From positions 1 through 6,873 of the forward strand of contig JAFSXO010000269.1 of assembly GCA_017444045.1 (NCBI GenBank): a DNA stretch of 6,873 bases, written 5' to 3'. A model generated the notes under the pieces. It did not search any database and had not been told where the DNA came from. It was given only the letters and a program-made list of their open reading frames with translations. A program made the position numbers and the translations under genes. Of this stretch, positions 1 through 6,334 are shown in pieces. Position 1 is the stretch's first letter; every line of letters starts with the position of its first letter. Source of the DNA: a bacterium (GTDB lineage Bacteria; Vulcanimicrobiota; Xenobia; Xenobiales; Xenobiaceae).

Positions 1-912
1 AAATGCTCTCCGACCGACGCTCCTAACCGCATCGTATCTAAATACTCTCCGATCGGCACTCAAAACCTCATAGGAGGAACACCCGTACACACCCCATTCT
101 GGCCACCAAGACAAACACTCAGACAACTGCTCACAGCCATAAAACGCTTCATCGCCAATTGCCTGCAAATAACCACACGTGTATTTTGTTTTTAAAGATT
201 TGCAACCTTTAAACGCACAGTCCTCGATATACTTAACGGTACTTGGAATATACACAGCTTTCAAGTGCGTACTGCCCTGACAAACACCTTTGCCGATAAT
301 CTTTGTCCCGTCCGCAAAAACCACTTTTTCTGCATCAGCATTGACTTTAAGCACTTTATCATTCCGATAAACCACACCACCATGATAAATGGTAACGGAA
401 GCATCAAAGTCGCAGGTGATAAAATCAGTATTTAATGGCAGCACCACGGATTTCAAGCTGCTGCAACCCAGAAACGCACCTTTACCGATTTTAGATGAAA
501 AAGGAAATTCCACTCTTTCTAACGCCGTACAGCCAAAGAATGCTCCAGCAGGTATTTTTTCGACACTGTTAGGCAAACAAACTGAAGTCAGCTTATCATG
601 ACAGGCAAAAGCTGTACCAATGTTAACAGTTCCCTCGCGGATCACGGCATTTTGCAAATCTGGCTTCACCGACACTATGCGATTGCCGCACATAGAATCG
701 TAAGTGATACCATCTATAGTGACGTGAACATTATGCAGCGCCCAATAGGAATACACCAGGGCGAGAATTACAAGCAGAAGAAAGGTGCAATCGATTCTGG
801 TGTAAAGAATGGGGCGGCATTTCTCGTAATACCAGGGCAGATACCTGGTATTGAACCACGAGGTTAGCCTTTCACGGCATCCCGCAAAGCGGCTTTTGAT
901 TTTAGCTATCAT
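1..912 (-). CDS. BspA-like leucine-rich-repeat membrane-anchored protein (partial, C-terminus beyond the left edge)
   Basis: The minus-strand frame is open from an ATG at 912 to the window edge (304 codons, no stop). An AGGAGG lies 8 bases before the ATG and fixes the start. Residues 1-41 are basic and polar; 42-59 form one hydrophobic helix (rich in Leu, Val, Ile), so I infer an uncleaved signal anchor with the C-terminus outside. From about residue 64 the text is of LRR_5/BspA type: a VTIDGITYD opening strand, then units of about 23 residues with the signature I-x-x-x-A-F-x-G-C-x-x-L-x-x-V-x-x-P (around 98-115, 120-137, 142-159, 206-223, 229-240, 251-264), broken by a GGVVYRNDKVLKV segment near 178-190. 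From about 265 the repeats become irregular. Known BspA proteins mediate adhesion or surface binding; the partner here is unknown. Base use is more AT-rich than in the genes to the right. Confidence 0.82.
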   Translation of the reverse strand, partial: MIAKIKSRFAGCRERLTSWFNTRYLPWYYEKCRPILYTRIDCTFLLLVILALVYSYWALHNVHVTIDGITYDSMCGNRIVSVKPDLQNAVIREGTVNIGTAFACHDKLTSVCLPNSVEKIPAGAFFGCTALERVEFPFSSKIGKGAFLGCSSLKSVVLPLNTDFITCDFDASVTIYHGGVVYRNDKVLKVNADAEKVVFADGTKIIGKGVCQGSTHLKAVYIPSTVKYIEDCAFKGCKSLKTKYTCGYLQAIGDEAFYGCEQLSECLSWWPEWGVYGCSSYEVLSADRRVFRYDAVRSVGRRAF

Positions 913-920
913 AAAAGCGC

Positions 921-926
921 CCTCCT
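921..926 (-). promoter_or_regulatory. Strong Shine-Dalgarno site of the leucine-rich-repeat gene
   Basis: On the minus strand this reads AGGAGG, 8 bases before the ATG at 912. It is the best ribosome-binding site in the window and decides the start of the otherwise easily missed edge gene. Confidence 0.75.
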
Positions 927-1435
927 ATACTTAATTCGCTACAGCTAAGAAAGCAGCATTGCTACTCAACAAAGTGAGCTACGAAAGCGCTATGCTAGCG
1001 TCGCGCAGCAACAGCATTTGACCATGCATCAGTTATCTGTACGCTGAGCAATCTTTATGCTCCGGGAGAACGCTGTCTGATAAGATCAAGCAAAAGGAAT
1101 AGAACTGACGATGATAATGCGCGGTCAAATCTGAATTGCTTAAATACTAATTCTTTATAATTCTTGTCAGAGACAATACGTCATTCAGTTAGTGCTTACG
1201 CAAACAAGCTTTCAATAAATACGTTGAACAGGACTAAATAAGTCAACATTTTGGCAACAAAATGATCGAACGAAACTATCATGATGCGCTCCTTTTCAAA
1301 AAGTTGCACATTACTTCAGCTTGCAGACTCATTTTGGCGAGAATGCGTCCACATTCTGAAGATACACGGATGCTGGGCTGTATGACTGGGCTGGCGAAAG
1401 CCCATCGTTCACATAGTAACACATATTCAGGGCAA

Positions 1436-1493
1436 TTTGTTAAATATTGCAGGGGTTATTTGTTAAATATTGATTACAACATTTAACAAATAA
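1436..1493. repeat. Three-copy AT-rich motif: 23-bp-spaced direct repeat plus a 13-bp inverted repeat
   Basis: TTTGTTAAATATTG occurs exactly at 1436-1449 and again at 1459-1472, a step of 23 bases (about two helical turns). A 13-bp perfect inverted repeat pairs TTATTTGTTAAAT (1456-1468) with ATTTAACAAATAA (1481-1493) across 12 bases. The core ATTTGTTAAAT therefore occurs three times, twice direct and once inverted. The stem holds a single G:C pair and there is no adjacent T-run beyond the repeat itself, so a terminator is unlikely. A protein-binding array (operator or iteron-like) is the better guess. The bound protein is unknown. Confidence 0.6.
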
Positions 1494-1582
1494 AACTAAG
1501 CGGCAGAGAGCCTTACAGAAGCATCGTCATATAAAGGGACAGATGCACAGCACTATCTTTTATCAGCACATCCTTCTGGTAC

Positions 1583-1610
1583 AATATATAGCCACCCCCA
1601 GCTTATTCAA
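1583..1610 (-). promoter_or_regulatory. Candidate minus-strand promoter in the intergenic region
   Basis: Read on the minus strand, TTGAAT (1610-1605) is followed after 16 bases by TATATT (1588-1583). It would fire toward the repeat cluster and the leucine-rich-repeat gene, but it lies about 670 bases before that start. On the plus strand the same spot reads TGGTACAAT, an extended -10 look-alike without a good -35. AT-rich DNA gives such matches by chance. Confidence 0.2.
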
Positions 1611-1670
1611 AGCCCACATTTCCACGATGCTTGTAGCTTATGCACCAAAAGCTAAGGTCTAGACTTAAAC

Positions 1671-2669
1671 TTAACGCTCTTTTTTGGGTGTCCGCGCCAG
1701 CAGCTTTTCCACAGCCTGGGCCACGCTGAGCCGTCCAGCCAAAACATCATCAGTAGCGCTCATAATGGGAACCTCTACCCCATTGGCCGCGGCCAGCTCT
1801 ACGCCGCAGTGCGTAGCATACACACCCTCGGCCACCTGCTCCATAGACTGCATAATCTGCTCCAGCGTCTCTCCCGCTCCCAGACGCAGCCCTACAGTGC
1901 GGTTGCGGCTCAGGTCTCCGGTAGCGGTCAGCACCATATCGCCCATACCGCTGAGTCCCTGCATAGTAGCCTCGTGGCCTCCCAAAGCGACCACCAAACG
2001 GCTCATTTCGGCTAAGCCCCGCGTAAGCAGCGCGGCGCGGGCATTGTTGCCCATCTTGCAGCCGTCGACAATTCCGGTAGCCAGCGCAAAGATATTCTTA
2101 AGCACTCCGCCCAGCTCCACGCCCACAATGTCGGATGAGGTATAAATGCGCATATTGTCAAAATGGTAGGCTTTTTTGACGGTATCGGTCGCCTGGCGGG
2201 TGTAGCCAGCCACGGTAACAGCGGTAGGCAGATTGCGGATCAGCTCGCTAGCAAAGGATGGCCCAGAAAGTACAGTTAAGCGCTCCAAATACCCCAGCTC
2301 CTGGTATAGCACCTCAGACATGCGGCAGAGCGTCCCCTGCTCCAAGCCCTTGGAGGTGCTGACCACCGTGGTATGGCGGTCGATATAGGAGCTCATCTGC
2401 TTGGCTACCGAGCGCATCACCTGGGAGGGAACAGCCATAACCACGAGATCGCGGTCTTTTAAAGCCAGCTCTAAATCCTGACTGGTTTCGATACCCGCGG
2501 CGATGGTTACCCCAGGGAAGAACTTATGCTGCCGTTCTTGAGAGACCTGCCTAAGCACCTCTCTGTCAAACTCACAGCCCCACAGCAAGACTTCATGCCC
2601 AGCCCGGCGCAAATGATGCGCCTGTGCCGTTCCCCAGCTTCCAGCGCCTATTACGGTTATCTTAGCCAT
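1671..2669 (-). CDS. gpsA: NAD(P)-dependent glycerol-3-phosphate dehydrogenase
   Basis: GpsA reduces dihydroxyacetone phosphate to sn-glycerol 3-phosphate in the cytoplasm, supplying the backbone for phospholipids. The 332 residues match the usual family length. The N-terminal Rossmann fold starts at once with the GAGSWGT dinucleotide loop (8-14). VMAVPSQVMR (77-86), the TSKG block with K107 and the GPSFASEL block (136-143) follow. The C-terminal helical domain carries GVLKNIFALATGI with K191 as the likely catalytic lysine, NNARAALLTRG (208-218) and GLSGMGDMVLTATGDLSRN (238-256), where SRN is the family's phosphate-binding signature. GGGAG 7 bases before the ATG supports the start. It is transcribed away from the carbamoyltransferase cassette, with 176 bases between the two starts. 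Nothing looks damaged, and no strong terminator follows the stop. Confidence 0.96.
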   Translation of the reverse strand: MAKITVIGAGSWGTAQAHHLRRAGHEVLLWGCEFDREVLRQVSQERQHKFFPGVTIAAGIETSQDLELALKDRDLVVMAVPSQVMRSVAKQMSSYIDRHTTVVSTSKGLEQGTLCRMSEVLYQELGYLERLTVLSGPSFASELIRNLPTAVTVAGYTRQATDTVKKAYHFDNMRIYTSSDIVGVELGGVLKNIFALATGIVDGCKMGNNARAALLTRGLAEMSRLVVALGGHEATMQGLSGMGDMVLTATGDLSRNRTVGLRLGAGETLEQIMQSMEQVAEGVYATHCGVELAAANGVEVPIMSATDDVLAGRLSVAQAVEKLLARTPKKER

Positions 2670-2763
2670 GATAAATCTCCCGCCACCTAAAATAATTTAC
2701 GCTGGCACATTCGCGCTGCCCAGCTTCCTTTAAAAAGATTTAGAAAGAGCCAGCATGTAAACC

Positions 2764-2790
2764 TGTCAGCTAACAGCCAAGCTACTGACA
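2764..2790. repeat. Short inverted repeat TGTCAG/CTGACA overlapping the cassette promoter
   Basis: TGTCAG (2764-2769) and CTGACA (2785-2790) are exact inverse copies with 15 bases between them, so their centres are 21 bases apart, two helical turns. The right arm is also the -35 box of the proposed promoter. That geometry would suit a dimeric regulator, but a 6-bp match this close can be chance. Confidence 0.3.
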
Positions 2791-2814
2791 ATGTCCATTG
2801 CTTCTTTGTATAGG
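2785..2814 (+). promoter_or_regulatory. Candidate promoter of the carbamoyltransferase cassette
   Basis: CTGACA (2785-2790) and TATAGG (2809-2814) are 18 bases apart. Transcription would begin near 2821, about 25 bases before the first ATG at 2846. It is the best sigma-70-like pair in the divergent region. The AGGAG at 2812-2816 lies within and just after the -10 box and is too far from the ATG to act as its ribosome-binding site. Confidence 0.35.
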
Positions 2815-2845
2815 AGTTTTAGCCTTCCCGTAAAAAAACATCAGC

Positions 2846-3070
2846 ATGGAAAAAAAAGCAGACAAAAGCGCCTGGGAGCGCTGGAAAGAGCTAGCTGCAA
2901 AAGCGGCAACCTGGCAGGCCAGAGTGCTGCTCGGAGCGTTTTATTGGATAGTCGTATCACCCTTCGCAATTGTATTCAAAAGCAGCTGCGATATTTTAGG
3001 CTTAGACAAAGACAGCGACAGCGGCCATTGGACCCCATGCTCTGACGCCGATCCCTGGGAGCAGTATTAA
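2846..3070 (+). CDS. Small one-helix membrane protein preceding the carbamoyltransferase
   Basis: This 74-residue protein is not assigned to a named family. Residues 1-25 are charged and amphipathic with spaced tryptophans and lysines. The segment QARVLLGAFYWIVVSPFAIVF (about 24-44) is a single membrane helix with a central Pro, and the tail (52-74) is short and acidic. The pattern W-x-x-W-K, QARVLL, FYW/FYF, SPFA resembles small proteins I recall next to NodU-type carbamoyltransferases in glycan clusters; that is memory, not a search. An in-frame TAA at 2831 and no other start codon leave ATG 2846 as the only option, although its ribosome-binding site is poor (an A-rich leader). The stop is 6 bases before the carbamoyltransferase ATG and in the same frame, which suggests translational coupling. 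A role in anchoring or assembling the next gene's product is inference. Confidence 0.72.
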   Translation: MEKKADKSAWERWKELAAKAATWQARVLLGAFYWIVVSPFAIVFKSSCDILGLDKDSDSGHWTPCSDADPWEQY

Positions 3071-3076
3071 TTAACT

Positions 3077-6000
3077 ATGTACGTATTAGGCATATCCTGT
3101 TTCTACCACGATGCAGCGGCCGCCCTCATTCACGATGGCAAGCTGGTATGCGCTTCGCAAGAGGAACGCTTTTCGCGCATTAAGCACGATTTTAATTTTC
3201 CTCAGAAGGCCATTGAGTTCTGCCTGCGCGAAGCCAAAATCACCATTGACGACGTCGATCTGGTAGTCTTCTACGAAAAGCCCTTCCAAAAATTCGACCG
3301 CATCCTGCTCTCGGCACTGGCCACCTGGCCGCGGTCTGCCGTGGCCTTCCGCGAAGCCGCCATCGTCTGGCTGCTAGATAAGCTTTGGGCCAGAGATATT
3401 ATTCAGGAGCGTCTGGGCTGCCAGCGCGACAAAATCGCCTTCTGCCGCCACCACGTTGCCCACGCCTGCAGCGCCTATTATCCCTCGGGCTTCGACAGCG
3501 CCGCCCTGCTAACAGTAGACGGCGTAGGCGAATGGTCCTGCGGCTCGCGCGGTGCGGCCTGGGATTTCACCGTCGATGTCTGCGAGGAGATGCGCTATCC
3601 CCACTCGCTCGGTCTGCTATACAGCGCCTTTACCGCATTTCTGGGCTTCCAGGTCAACGAAGGCGAATACAAGGTAATGGGCATGGCCCCGTACGGCAAG
3701 CCCGAATACGCCGACACCATATTGGAAAAGATCGTCGATCTGCACGACGACGGTTCATTTAAGCTCAATATGGAGTATTTCGCCTATCACCGCTCGGCCT
3801 TCCACTCCTTCTCGCCGGCCTTTACCGCCTTATTCGGCAAGCCGCGCACCAAGGAAGAATCCAATCTGCTCGACCCGCACTACGCCAACATTGCCGCCAG
3901 TATCCAGCGCGTCACCGAGATAATTCTGGTGCGCCAGGCGACATATCTGCGCAAGAAATATGGCCATGAAAACCTCTGCATGGCCGGAGGATCAGCCCTA
4001 AACTCCGTAGCCAACGCCAAAATATTTACCGAAGCCGGATTTAAGCGCATCTTCATCCAGCCAGCCGCAGGCGATGACGGCGGGGCTCTCGGCGCGGCGC
4101 TGTGGGGCTATTACAATGTGCTGGGCGGACGCGAGCGCTTCAAGATGACCCACTGCTATTGGGGCGAGCAGCACAGCGACCAGGAAGTCAAGGATTTCCT
4201 AAACAGCCGCCAGCGCGAATTTGTGGAGTACACTAACGATGCCGACCTATTTAAGGATGTCGTAGCCAGGCTAACCCACGGCCAGGTGGTCGGCTGGATG
4301 CAGGGACGCTTCGAATGGGGGCCGCGCGCCCTGGGCGATCGCAGCATTCTGGCAGATCCGCGCTTCTCGCAGATGAAGGACGTGGTCAACGCCCGCATTA
4401 AATTCCGCGAGCCCTTCCGTCCCTTTGCCCCATCGGTGCTGGCCGACAGAGTTGAGGACTTCTTCGACCTTCCCGATGCCGAAAATGTCGACCCCGCCCG
4501 GTTCATGCTGATGGTCGTCCCTGTTAAAAAGGAGCGCCAGAAGGATGTGCCCGCCATCACCCACGTCGATGGCACCGCGAGAATACAGGCGGTACACCGC
4601 CAGGACAACCCGCGCTATTACGACCTAATCAAAGCCTTCAGCGATGAGACCGGAGTCCCCGTAGTCTTAAACACATCCTTTAATCTGCGCGGAGAGGCCA
4701 TCGTCAACACCCCGGAAGAAGCCTACTCCACCTTTGAGCGTTCCGATATGGATGCCCTGGTTATGGGCAATATCGTGGTAAGCCGCCGCGAAATTGACGA
4801 CCAGAGACAGCTTTCCAAGAGCGAGCTGGAGAAATGGTCGCACACCCCGACCAGCCAGACCAGCGAGCAGGCTCTGCCCGCGCAGTCTTCCGAGCCAGTT
4901 TTGGAGGTCGCCAAGCAGGCGGCCGAAAATCACCGCCGCTATTTAGCCAGAATGGCAAAAGAGCAGGCCGACAGCAATTTAGGCCCCATAGGCTACATCT
5001 GCCAGGCGCTGCTGATGCTGCTAATGGTCGCTTTGGTGCTGGAAGTTATAGTGCGCTTTTGCTGTCCCATTCCCAACATGCAAATGCGCGGCATTTACTG
5101 CTTAGGCGAAAAAGACGAGGTGGAGATATCCCCCAACTGGAGCGGACGCATCCACACCTCGGAATTTGATGTGCGCCTGCACACCGATGCCAACGGCCAT
5201 CGCGTTCCTGACCCCGCCAAAAAGGACAATACCGACACAGCGCCAGCCTCAGGCGCGGCAAATAGCCGCGAGCTTCTGGCCTGCGGAGATTCCTTCACCT
5301 TCGGCTGCTGGGACGATACCGACACGATGTGGCTCAGCGAGGTGCAGCGCCAGACTCCGTACAGAGTCACCAACGTGGGACGCCCTAACGCGGGCACCGA
5401 AACGGAGCTGAGCATCCTCAAGAAGGAAACCGCGCAGCACCACTACGATTTGGCACTGCTGGGCTTCTACACCGGCAACGATCTTTATGAAAACATGCTG
5501 GGCGATGCCTCGTTCACCGTACAGAACGGCGGCCTAGTATTAACTCCGGAAGCGGAGAGCAAGTGGTCTGATTACAACTGCCTAAGCACCAGCAACACTC
5601 CCAAAAAGGTTGGGTGGAGGCCGCGCTGGCTGCGCCGTCTATACCTTTACCAGATGGCCATGGCCAGGCTCAGCTTTGACAGCAGTATCCTGCGGCCTTC
5701 GGAGACGCCAGCCTGGCTGCTACGCCAGTACACCCCGGATATGGAAGCCACGATCGGCAAGACCTACAATTACCTCCGCCAGATTAAGGAATACTGCGAA
5801 CAGCAGCGCACCGCCTTGGCCGTCGTGGTCATACCTTCGGCGATCGAGCTATATCCCGAGGATCTGCAGAGCTGGACTAGCCAGCGTTCCTTAGATCCCG
5901 GCCTGTTTGACCAGGACAAGGTGCATCAGATAATCGTCAGATGGTGCGAGGAGCAGCAGGTTCCCTACATAGACCTGTACCCCGTACTCCGCAACATGCG

Positions 6001-6127
6001 CCGCACCTATTATCTAAAAGATATGCACTGGAACCACAGCGGCCATCTAGCGGCCGGACTGGCGGTCAGCCAATTCCTGGGCGAAGCTCAGCTGGCTTTA
6101 GACAAAGACTTGAAGGGGGTCAACTGA
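3077..6127 (+). CDS. Fusion protein: NodU/CmcH/TobZ-family O-carbamoyltransferase, transmembrane helix, SGNH/GDSL hydrolase
   Basis: The 1016-residue frame is open throughout. Residues 1 to about 350 are the Kae1-like carbamoyltransferase domain: HDAAAALI (11-18), QEERFSR (28-34), RHHVAHACSAYY (124-135), VDGVGEW (147-153), AGGSALN (303-309), AGDDGGALGAAL (331-342). H125, H129 and D148 have the spacing of TobZ's metal ligands. Residues about 360-572 are the YrdC-like C-terminal domain, with GRFEWGPRALGDRSILADPR (410-429), FREPFRPFAPS (443-453) and LNTSFNLRGEAIVNTPEEA (531-549). This family activates carbamoyl phosphate with ATP and carbamoylates a hydroxyl group. A polar Ser/Thr/Gln/Pro linker (573-635) leads to one membrane helix (638-660). 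The SGNH domain follows: GDSFTFG (S739), NVGRPNAG (G768), GFYTGND (N801), DMHWNHSGH (D982, H984). The basic stretch before the helix implies transferase inside and hydrolase outside. The acceptor and the hydrolase substrate are unknown. The stop overlaps the next start. Confidence 0.93.
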   Translation: MYVLGISCFYHDAAAALIHDGKLVCASQEERFSRIKHDFNFPQKAIEFCLREAKITIDDVDLVVFYEKPFQKFDRILLSALATWPRSAVAFREAAIVWLLDKLWARDIIQERLGCQRDKIAFCRHHVAHACSAYYPSGFDSAALLTVDGVGEWSCGSRGAAWDFTVDVCEEMRYPHSLGLLYSAFTAFLGFQVNEGEYKVMGMAPYGKPEYADTILEKIVDLHDDGSFKLNMEYFAYHRSAFHSFSPAFTALFGKPRTKEESNLLDPHYANIAASIQRVTEIILVRQATYLRKKYGHENLCMAGGSALNSVANAKIFTEAGFKRIFIQPAAGDDGGALGAALWGYYNVLGGRERFKMTHCYWGEQHSDQEVKDFLNSRQREFVEYTNDADLFKDVVARLTHGQVVGWMQGRFEWGPRALGDRSILADPRFSQMKDVVNARIKFREPFRPFAPSVLADRVEDFFDLPDAENVDPARFMLMVVPVKKERQKDVPAITHVDGTARIQAVHRQDNPRYYDLIKAFSDETGVPVVLNTSFNLRGEAIVNTPEEAYSTFERSDMDALVMGNIVVSRREIDDQRQLSKSELEKWSHTPTSQTSEQALPAQSSEPVLEVAKQAAENHRRYLARMAKEQADSNLGPIGYICQALLMLLMVALVLEVIVRFCCPIPNMQMRGIYCLGEKDEVEISPNWSGRIHTSEFDVRLHTDANGHRVPDPAKKDNTDTAPASGAANSRELLACGDSFTFGCWDDTDTMWLSEVQRQTPYRVTNVGRPNAGTETELSILKKETAQHHYDLALLGFYTGNDLYENMLGDASFTVQNGGLVLTPEAESKWSDYNCLSTSNTPKKVGWRPRWLRRLYLYQMAMARLSFDSSILRPSETPAWLLRQYTPDMEATIGKTYNYLRQIKEYCEQQRTALAVVVIPSAIELYPEDLQSWTSQRSLDPGLFDQDKVHQIIVRWCEEQQVPYIDLYPVLRNMRRTYYLKDMHWNHSGHLAAGLAVSQFLGEAQLALDKDLKGVN

Positions 6128-6303
6128 TGAATTTCTTGGCCAAAATCGGGCACCGAATGAGCACTGCCTGGGATTTTACCTGCTGGATCGGCGGGATGCG
6201 CCCCTGGATACTGCCTATCCTGCTGGGCCTGCTTCTGCTGACTGGCTTAGTTTCGCTGGCGCAGGCTACTCATATTGCCCCGTTCATCTATACGCTGTTC
6301 TAA
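6127..6303 (+). CDS. DUF5989-like (SxtK-like) membrane microprotein
   Basis: This 58-residue protein has an amphipathic N-terminus (1-25), the motif RPWILP (25-30), one membrane helix (about 27-46) and the C-terminal ending IAPFIYTLF (50-58). An R/K-x-W-x-L-P start to the helix and an APFIYTLF end are what I remember of DUF5989, a family of about 50 residues found beside carbamoyltransferases. SxtK of the saxitoxin cluster has the same genomic position; its membership in the family is from memory. The ATG uses the last base of the preceding TGA (TGATG), so translation is probably coupled, and a G-rich AGGGGG lies 8 bases upstream. The same frame stays open back to an ATG at 5941, but that part only shadows the fusion gene. 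The function is unknown; a partner or stabiliser of the membrane-bound fusion enzyme is inference. Confidence 0.82.
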   Translation: MNFLAKIGHRMSTAWDFTCWIGGMRPWILPILLGLLLLTGLVSLAQATHIAPFIYTLF

Positions 6304-6334
6304 GTCTGCTAGACTAAATAACACAGTAGCAATT

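Larger units (their letters stand above)
913..1670. other. Long intergenic region without a convincing gene
   Basis: This stretch lies downstream of gpsA and upstream of the leucine-rich-repeat gene, both on the minus strand. It is AT-rich with short frames only. The longest, 1262-1486 plus, has no good ribosome-binding site and no recognisable protein signature, so I do not call it. The region must carry the leucine-rich-repeat gene's promoter unless transcription comes from gpsA. Minus-strand candidates near the gene are weak, for example CTGACA with TATTTA 18 bases later, around 1142-1171. A 6-bp hairpin (TGGGCT/AGCCCA, 1387-1404) and a clearer repeat cluster at 1436-1493 are present. No classical stem plus T-run terminator was found for gpsA. 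Confidence 0.6.

Noticed and set aside
389..867. Two plus-strand open frames (389-601 and 598-867)
   Set aside because: They lie antisense to the leucine-rich-repeat frame, whose protein pattern, strong ribosome-binding site and full openness show it is the coding strand.
1387..1404. TGGGCT/AGCCCA hairpin as part of a structured RNA
   Set aside because: An isolated 6-bp stem with no neighbouring helices or known RNA motif.
1262..1486. 74-residue plus-strand open frame in the long intergenic region
   Set aside because: No ribosome-binding site, no hydrophobic or family pattern, and its end runs through the AT-rich repeat cluster.
1631..1669. Small palindromes just past the gpsA stop (TAGCTT/AAGCTA and GTCTAGAC) as its terminator
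   Set aside because: Stems are short and neither is followed by a T-run on the minus strand.
2791..3045. 84-residue frame starting ahead of the small membrane protein
   Set aside because: It overlaps the 2846-3070 gene in another frame, and its product is basic and without pattern, whereas the 2846 product has a clear membrane helix.
4156..4608. 150-residue minus-strand frame inside the carbamoyltransferase, and similar antisense frames
   Set aside because: Shadows of a high-GC coding strand; the plus-strand frame carries all family motifs here.
6303..6315. AGTCT-GCT-AGACT hairpin after the microprotein gene as a terminator
   Set aside because: The stem is only 5 bp with a 3-base loop and no T-run follows, so it cannot be supported as a rho-independent terminator.
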